Origin: Candidatus Omnitrophota bacterium | GTDB lineage: Bacteria; Omnitrophota; Omnitrophia; Omnitrophales; Aquincolibacteriaceae | DNA length: 28,289 bases | NCBI GenBank assembly: GCA_020632475.1 | Contig: JACKFM010000012.1 | Location: 1 to 28,289, forward strand | Direction of reading: 5' to 3' | Part shown: positions 23,976 through 28,289 of the stretch, piece by piece | Layout: each line of letters begins with the position of its first letter | Position numbering within the stretch: position 1 is the stretch's first letter | Translations under genes and position numbers: made by a program | The notes under the pieces: model-generated | The model's database searches: none | The model's input: only the letters and a program-made list of their open reading frames with translations | What the model was told of the DNA's origin: nothing

Positions 23976-25021
23976 TATTTTCCAACCCCCAGAAACCGGG
24001 ACAGATCGTTAATCAACACATCCTCACCTGCGGCAATGCGCAGACGTGTCGCCAGAATCAATGGATTAAGGATTTGCGCCATCATTTCGGGAGCACGATA
24101 ATAATCTTTTTCAGTGGTAATAATTTCATCCACCGCCGCAGTATCACTGATGCGTTTAATTTCCTGCAATTCATCCGATGAGAAGCGGTGGTGATCAATG
24201 AATTCAAAATTGCGTGCCGGACGAATCTGATTACTCTGCAGCAACAACTGGAATGATTTGGGGAACCCGACACCGGCAACGGTCGTCACTCGGTGTTTTT
24301 TAAGCTTTTGAATGGGAATGCGGACCTTTTTCTCCGGACGATAAAAGAACAAGGGCTCAAGATAGGCCTCAACAATGGGTGCCTCAGGGGCATATCTTTT
24401 AAGCGTCTCTTTCAAATCCATCAATTCCTTGGCAGGCACCAGATTCACATGGGTAATCACAAGCGCCGTGGCCTTCGCCAGAACCTTCATGGGTTCCCGC
24501 AGAATTCCTCTGGGAATCAACCTGCCATTACCAAAAGGATTTAAGGCATTCACAACGATAATCTCCGCATCCCGGGCCAAGGGCCAGTGTTGAAGACCGT
24601 CATCAAGAATAGCGATATCGACGGCCTGCTTCGCCATGGTCTCACGCCCTTTGCGCCAGCGGTTCTTTCCCGCGGCGACGACCACTTTAGGCAATTGGTG
24701 ACGTAATTGATTCACCTCATCGGCACCGTATCCACGGCTTAAAATCATCGGCGTCTTATGCCGTTCGCAAACGCGTCTGGCCAAATATTCGACCAAGGGA
24801 GTTTTCCCGGAACCGCCCCAGGTCAGGTTTCCGACGCTAATCACAGGGATCGAAAGTTTTTTCCTTTTCAGAAAACCCTTGTCATACAGGTTTCTGTTCA
24901 ATTGAACGGCCGATCCATATAACCCGCTTACGGCACCAAGAATAGGAGAAACAACCTCGGCTCCTTTTACGCCCCGGTCTTCAGCGGCCAAACGAAAATA
25001 GTTTTTAACTGACATTTGCAT
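23975..25021 (-). CDS. lpxK: Tetraacyldisaccharide 4'-kinase
   Basis: A 348-aa inner-membrane kinase that phosphorylates the 4' position of the lipid A precursor using ATP. The N-terminal region (about 24-50) holds the amphipathic membrane-binding part (AVSGLYGSAVQLNRNLYDKG). The P-loop reads GNLTWGGSGKTPLVEYL with Lys73, and Walker B is ILDDGLQHWPLARD with Asp140/Asp141. GRLIPRGILREP and the FIDHHRFSSDE motif near 275 are also typical. One oddity is the segment between SRGYG (95-99) and the D-E pair at 101-102, which is about 20 residues shorter than in Escherichia coli. ATGs at 25021 and 25015 both overlap the end of waaA; the first is annotated. Confidence 0.93.
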   Translation of the reverse strand: MQMSVKNYFRLAAEDRGVKGAEVVSPILGAVSGLYGSAVQLNRNLYDKGFLKRKKLSIPVISVGNLTWGGSGKTPLVEYLARRVCERHKTPMILSRGYGADEVNQLRHQLPKVVVAAGKNRWRKGRETMAKQAVDIAILDDGLQHWPLARDAEIIVVNALNPFGNGRLIPRGILREPMKVLAKATALVITHVNLVPAKELMDLKETLKRYAPEAPIVEAYLEPLFFYRPEKKVRIPIQKLKKHRVTTVAGVGFPKSFQLLLQSNQIRPARNFEFIDHHRFSSDELQEIKRISDTAAVDEIITTEKDYYRAPEMMAQILNPLILATRLRIAAGEDVLINDLSRFLGVGK

Positions 25022-26336
25022 ACTTCATCCTTTCGGTATTGGTCTGTGAACTTAAAAATTTCGAAATCCATTTCACATGATGTTCGGAAGAACCTTGTAA
25101 TTGATGGATAATCCGAAACGCATTTTCTCCGAGCGTTTTTCTTTCCAGCGGTTTGGCCAAAAGCTGTTTCATCGCAAAAAGAAGTTGTCCCTCATCCCGG
25201 ACAAAAATAGCGCCTCCCTCGGCATCCAATTTTTGATAGATCAACTTAAAATTAAAAACGTGAGGACCGTGCAAGACGGCCTTTTTAAAAGCCGCGGGTT
25301 CAATCGGGTTCTGCCCGCCCCGTTTGATAAAACTCCCGCCGACAAAAACAATATCTGCAATGGCATAAAGATTTTTAAGAACTCCAAGGCAGTTGACCAG
25401 CAAAACGTCAAAACTTTCTTTTGAACTGGCATCCGTGGCCTGACGGACTTTTAATTCTTTACGTTTTAACATCTCAGCAATTTTTCTAGATCTTTCGATA
25501 TGGCGTGGGGCCAAAATAAGCTTAATGTTCTGATAGCGCGGGTCAGAGCGTAAAATCAAAAACTGGCGTACAATTTTCAATTCTTCCCCCCGATGTGTGC
25601 TTCCCGCAACAAAAACAAGATCATCGTCTTTAAAACCCCATTCGTTTTTCATATGCGGAACCTTAAGACAGGCGTCGCCATCGATTGAAACATTATCAAA
25701 CTTCATGTTCCCGAGGACATGGGTCCGGCGGGCGGGAACCCCAAGACGAATAAAACGCTCTGCATCCGCTTGGCTCTGAAGTAATAAAAAATCCAGAGTA
25801 TGAAAAAGGCCTTTCAGCAAAGGCTTCACCCGGCCATACCTGCGGGCGGATCTTTCAGAGAGGCGTCCGTTTAAAATACCGACCGGCACGCGAAACCGTT
25901 TAGCCTCGGTCAATAAGTTAGGCCACAATTCGGTTTCCATGAGAAGCAGGCATTCAGGGCCGAGCATTTTAAAAAAATTTCTGACTGAAAACGTAAGATC
26001 AAAAGGAAAATAACAAACGGTGATCTGTTTACTTTCAAACTTTTTAGCCATTGCCTGACCTGTCGGCGTCACCGTGGTCAGAACCAGATGATACTCGGGG
26101 TGCATTGCCGTAAACATTTCCAGAAACCGTCTGCAGGCGAGGACTTCTCCGACGCTGACCGCATGCAGCCAGATAATCTTCTTACCCAAGAACTTCTCCT
26201 GCCAGCGCCGGGGAAAGATTCCCAACCGCTGTTTCAGAAGGCCTTGAGGGCTTTCTGCCTGCCTGATTTTTAGAAGAAAAACCGGAAGGTAGAAAATTCC
26301 AAATAAAATAAAAACGGCATTATAAAGAAAAGTCAT
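25005..26336 (-). CDS. waaA: 3-deoxy-D-manno-octulosonic acid (KDO) transferase
   Basis: A 443-aa GT30 enzyme that transfers KDO from CMP-KDO to lipid IVA. Residues about 4-22 are a hydrophobic N-terminal membrane anchor. The catalytic region reads IIWLHAVSVGEVLACRR, with the probable general-base Glu at 64. Further family blocks are LTTVTPTGQAMAKK near 86, LLMETELWPNLL near 135, GILNGRLSERSARRY near 153, GNMKFDN near 215 and GGQNPIEPAAF near 344. Length is a little above the common 420-430 aa. It starts 4 nt after xerC and overlaps lpxK by 17 nt. Whether it adds one, two or more KDO residues cannot be told from sequence. Confidence 0.95.
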   Translation of the reverse strand: MTFLYNAVFILFGIFYLPVFLLKIRQAESPQGLLKQRLGIFPRRWQEKFLGKKIIWLHAVSVGEVLACRRFLEMFTAMHPEYHLVLTTVTPTGQAMAKKFESKQITVCYFPFDLTFSVRNFFKMLGPECLLLMETELWPNLLTEAKRFRVPVGILNGRLSERSARRYGRVKPLLKGLFHTLDFLLLQSQADAERFIRLGVPARRTHVLGNMKFDNVSIDGDACLKVPHMKNEWGFKDDDLVFVAGSTHRGEELKIVRQFLILRSDPRYQNIKLILAPRHIERSRKIAEMLKRKELKVRQATDASSKESFDVLLVNCLGVLKNLYAIADIVFVGGSFIKRGGQNPIEPAAFKKAVLHGPHVFNFKLIYQKLDAEGGAIFVRDEGQLLFAMKQLLAKPLERKTLGENAFRIIHQLQGSSEHHVKWISKFLSSQTNTERMKYANVS

Positions 26337-26340
26337 GATC

Positions 26341-27219
26341 TCAGGCCCTTGGGTGTGCCGCGTTATAGGCCTCTTTGAGCCGTTTGGTGGTCACATGGGT
26401 ATAAATTTGTGTCGTCGAAAGATTTTCATGACCGAGAAGTTCCTGCACACTTCTTAAGTCCGCTCCCCGGTCAAGCATATGCGTTGCAAAAGAATGTCGA
26501 AGGACATGCGGCGAAACCTCTTTGTTGAGAGCAATGCGACGGGCGTACTTTAAAAGCATTCTGCGTACACTACGGTCGGTTAAACGCCCGCCGGAACGGT
26601 TCACATAAAGGGCTTTTTTAATGCTGCGCAAATCTTCCTTGGGAGGTTTTTTGCCCAGATAATTTTTTATCGCCTGAATCGCAATCTTTCCGACAGGAAC
26701 AATCCGTTCTTTTTTCCCCTTACCACGCACACGCAAAAGCCCGGACAACAAATCAACATCCTCATAATTCAAACCCACCAATTCACTGACGCGCAGTCCT
26801 GAACTATATAATGTTTCTAAAATGGCTTTATCCCGGGACTCTTCCCAATTCCCCTTCGACGGAGCTTCAAGAAGCCGGGTAATTTCCTCGGGATCAAGAA
26901 AAAAAGGGAGTTTTTTATCGCGCTTGGGCGTGGCAATACCCGCGGCAGGATTTTCATTTAAAACATTTTCACGGGCCAGAAATTTAAAAAAGGAACGAAT
27001 ACAGGCAAGCTTACGCGAAACGGAACTCTTGGAAAAATTCCGGTTTTTCAGACTGGCCAGAAAGGCGCGGATATCCAGGTAATTGACGTTTTTAACGTCT
27101 TTACCGTCCAGAAAAAGAAAGAATTCACGCAAATCGATTTGATAATTTTTAACGGTATGATCAGATGCGTTTTTTTCTGTCTGGAGGTATTCAAGAAAAT
27201 GTTTGGTTTGTTTTTGCAT
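26341..27219 (-). CDS. xerC: Site-specific tyrosine recombinase XerC/XerD
   Basis: A 292-aa tyrosine recombinase of normal length. Residues 1-85 are the SAM-like core-binding domain (DHTVKNYQIDLREFFLFL), and residues about 105-292 form the catalytic domain. All six active-site residues are visible: Arg143, Lys167, His238, Arg241, His264 and the nucleophile Tyr273 (HVLRHSFATHMLDRG, LLGHENLSTTQIYTHV). The protein resolves chromosome dimers at dif sites together with its partner. XerC and XerD cannot be separated safely by eye; the position directly after topA favours XerC, since topA-xerC neighbours are common. Nothing nearby suggests a mobile element. It lies 27 nt after topA. Confidence 0.9.
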   Translation of the reverse strand: MQKQTKHFLEYLQTEKNASDHTVKNYQIDLREFFLFLDGKDVKNVNYLDIRAFLASLKNRNFSKSSVSRKLACIRSFFKFLARENVLNENPAAGIATPKRDKKLPFFLDPEEITRLLEAPSKGNWEESRDKAILETLYSSGLRVSELVGLNYEDVDLLSGLLRVRGKGKKERIVPVGKIAIQAIKNYLGKKPPKEDLRSIKKALYVNRSGGRLTDRSVRRMLLKYARRIALNKEVSPHVLRHSFATHMLDRGADLRSVQELLGHENLSTTQIYTHVTTKRLKEAYNAAHPRA

Positions 27220-27246
27220 GAGAATGGCAAAAACACGCCTTATTAT

Positions 27247-28289
27247 TTACGGGCCGATTGTTTCGCGTTCGCCATCCGAAATCTGGTCATCCTCACCGAG
27301 CCCCTCTTCGGTCTTCGGTAATTTATTGGTAATATATTTACATTCCGGATAATTCGAACATCCGTAGAAGGCGCGTCCCTTTTTTGATTTTCTGCGCACC
27401 AGGTCACCCTTACAGTTGGGCTCGGGGCAATGAGCCCCTGTCGGCATGGAGCGCGTAAATTTACAATCGGGAAATGCGGGGCAAGCCAAAAATTTTCCAA
27501 AACGCCCCCATTTCTCCACCAAATTTTTACCACACACTTCACATTTATAATCCGTCTCGACAACTTCACGTCTAAAATCTTTCATTTTTTCAAGGGCCAC
27601 ATCAAGGCTTTGTTTAAAAGGCCCATAGAACTCCTCGATCACATCAACCCATTTCATCTGCCCTTCTTCCACACGGTCAAGCTCATTTTCCATCGTCGCG
27701 GTAAATTCAACATCCATCACTTTCGGAAAATGCTCAAGTAGAAGATCCACGACGGTTTCCCCCAATTCATTCGGAACAAGGGCTCCCCCCTTGCGATGCA
27801 CATAGTCACGTGAAAGCAAGGTATAAATCGTCGGGGCATAGGTGCTCGGGCGGCCGATCCCGTTTTCTTCCAGAGTTTTAACCAAACTGGCATCATTATA
27901 ACGGCCGGGCGGTTTGGTAAAATGCTGATGACCGATAATCTCAAGCATTTTCAAGATCTCGCCCTGATCAAGCGAAGGCATATCCTCCAGAAGCATTTCT
28001 TTTTCCGTTTCTTCTTTGGTCTCATCTTTTCTAGCTGTCGGCGTTCCGCCGTCATAAACAATTCCGAATCCGGGAAAAAGATTACGGCGGCCCGTCGTCT
28101 TGAAAATGTATTTTTCCCCGGCCGCAATAAATACGGCGACGTGTTCGTCCACGGCTTCAGTCATCTGCGACGCAACAAATTTTTTCCATATCAAATCATA
28201 AAGCTTAAACTCGTCATCGTTTAAAAAGTCCTTGATTTTCGAAGGCTCACGCAAAACAGACGTCGGACGAATCGCTTCATGGGCCTCCT
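27247..28289 (-). CDS. topA: DNA topoisomerase I, C-terminal part (5' end outside the window)
   Basis: The frame enters at 28289 already inside the gene, reading EAHEAIRPTSVLREPSKIKD, the conserved block after the catalytic core. About 346 residues are visible. They include MEIIGHQH-type toprim-distal helices, LVKTLEENGIGRPSTYAPTI, a signature block of bacterial type IA topoisomerases, and two C-terminal four-Cys zinc ribbons (C-E-V-C ... C-P-A-F-P-D-C and C-P-E-P-N-C ... C-S-N-Y-P-E-C). The active-site Tyr and the Toprim domain lie beyond the window edge. The enzyme relaxes negative supercoils. The short acidic tail ends EGLGEDDQISDGERETIGP. xerC follows at once, as in many bacteria. Confidence 0.95.
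   Translation of the reverse strand, partial: EAHEAIRPTSVLREPSKIKDFLNDDEFKLYDLIWKKFVASQMTEAVDEHVAVFIAAGEKYIFKTTGRRNLFPGFGIVYDGGTPTARKDETKEETEKEMLLEDMPSLDQGEILKMLEIIGHQHFTKPPGRYNDASLVKTLEENGIGRPSTYAPTIYTLLSRDYVHRKGGALVPNELGETVVDLLLEHFPKVMDVEFTATMENELDRVEEGQMKWVDVIEEFYGPFKQSLDVALEKMKDFRREVVETDYKCEVCGKNLVEKWGRFGKFLACPAFPDCKFTRSMPTGAHCPEPNCKGDLVRRKSKKGRAFYGCSNYPECKYITNKLPKTEEGLGEDDQISDGERETIGP

Noticed and set aside
26341..27219. Integrase of a mobile element
   Set aside because: Length, complete catalytic set and the topA neighbour fit housekeeping XerC/XerD; no attachment-site repeats or other mobile genes are visible.
1..28289. CRISPR arrays, tRNA, rRNA and transposases
   Set aside because: No regularly spaced direct repeats, cloverleaf-like sequences, rRNA blocks or transposase motifs were seen on either strand.

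Overview
The window is a bacterial chromosome segment of about 28.3 kb in which every convincing gene lies on the minus strand, so transcription runs from position 28289 towards 1. Genes are tightly packed, with many ATGA, TAATG or TAGTG stop/start overlaps. The content is that of a Gram-negative (diderm) bacterium making lipid A, KDO and a heptose-containing LPS core. Three multi-domain fusions, long-form HPF and a YvcK/HPr/EI block make an Omnitrophota (PVC-group) genome plausible. That assignment comes from memory of family and synteny patterns, not from a search, and is only moderately certain. No tRNA, rRNA, CRISPR array, transposase or phage gene was seen.

Layout in transcription order. 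(1) 28289-26341: the 3' part of topA, then a XerC/XerD recombinase. (2) 26336-18839: waaA (KDO transferase), lpxK, a fusion of a lipid A acyltransferase with an ELM1-like GT-B domain, a fusion of a GT4 with a GT9 glycosyltransferase, and a stand-alone GT9. (3) A 229-bp gap holding a 106-bp palindrome (18708-18813). (4) 18609-13798: three more GT9 heptosyltransferase-like genes, an exported DUF3108 protein and a membrane-anchored polysaccharide deacetylase. (5) A gene-free stretch of 364 bp (13434-13797) with a good sigma70-type promoter and a leader of about 270 nt. (6) 13433-9101: heptose-7-phosphate kinase, kdsB, pyrG and a metal-dependent kdsA. (7) 9104-5561: kdsD, lpxL, an LptC-LptA fusion and lptB. 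(8) 5536-981: long-form hpf, ptsN, a membrane-anchored yvcK, ptsH and ptsI. (9) 938-1: a sugar-phosphate nucleotidyltransferase and the 5' end of metK.

Together the genes cover most of KDO synthesis (kdsD, kdsA, kdsB; kdsC is not here), lipid A 4'-phosphorylation, KDO transfer and late acylation, one step of heptose activation, five GT9 domains for core assembly, and the start of the Lpt export machine. pyrG sits among the kds genes, which makes sense because KdsB uses CTP. The hpf-ptsN-yvcK-ptsH-ptsI block looks regulatory, since no sugar permease is present. The best candidates for something undescribed are the acyltransferase-ELM1 fusion, the GT4-GT9 fusion beside it, and the single-chain LptC-LptA.
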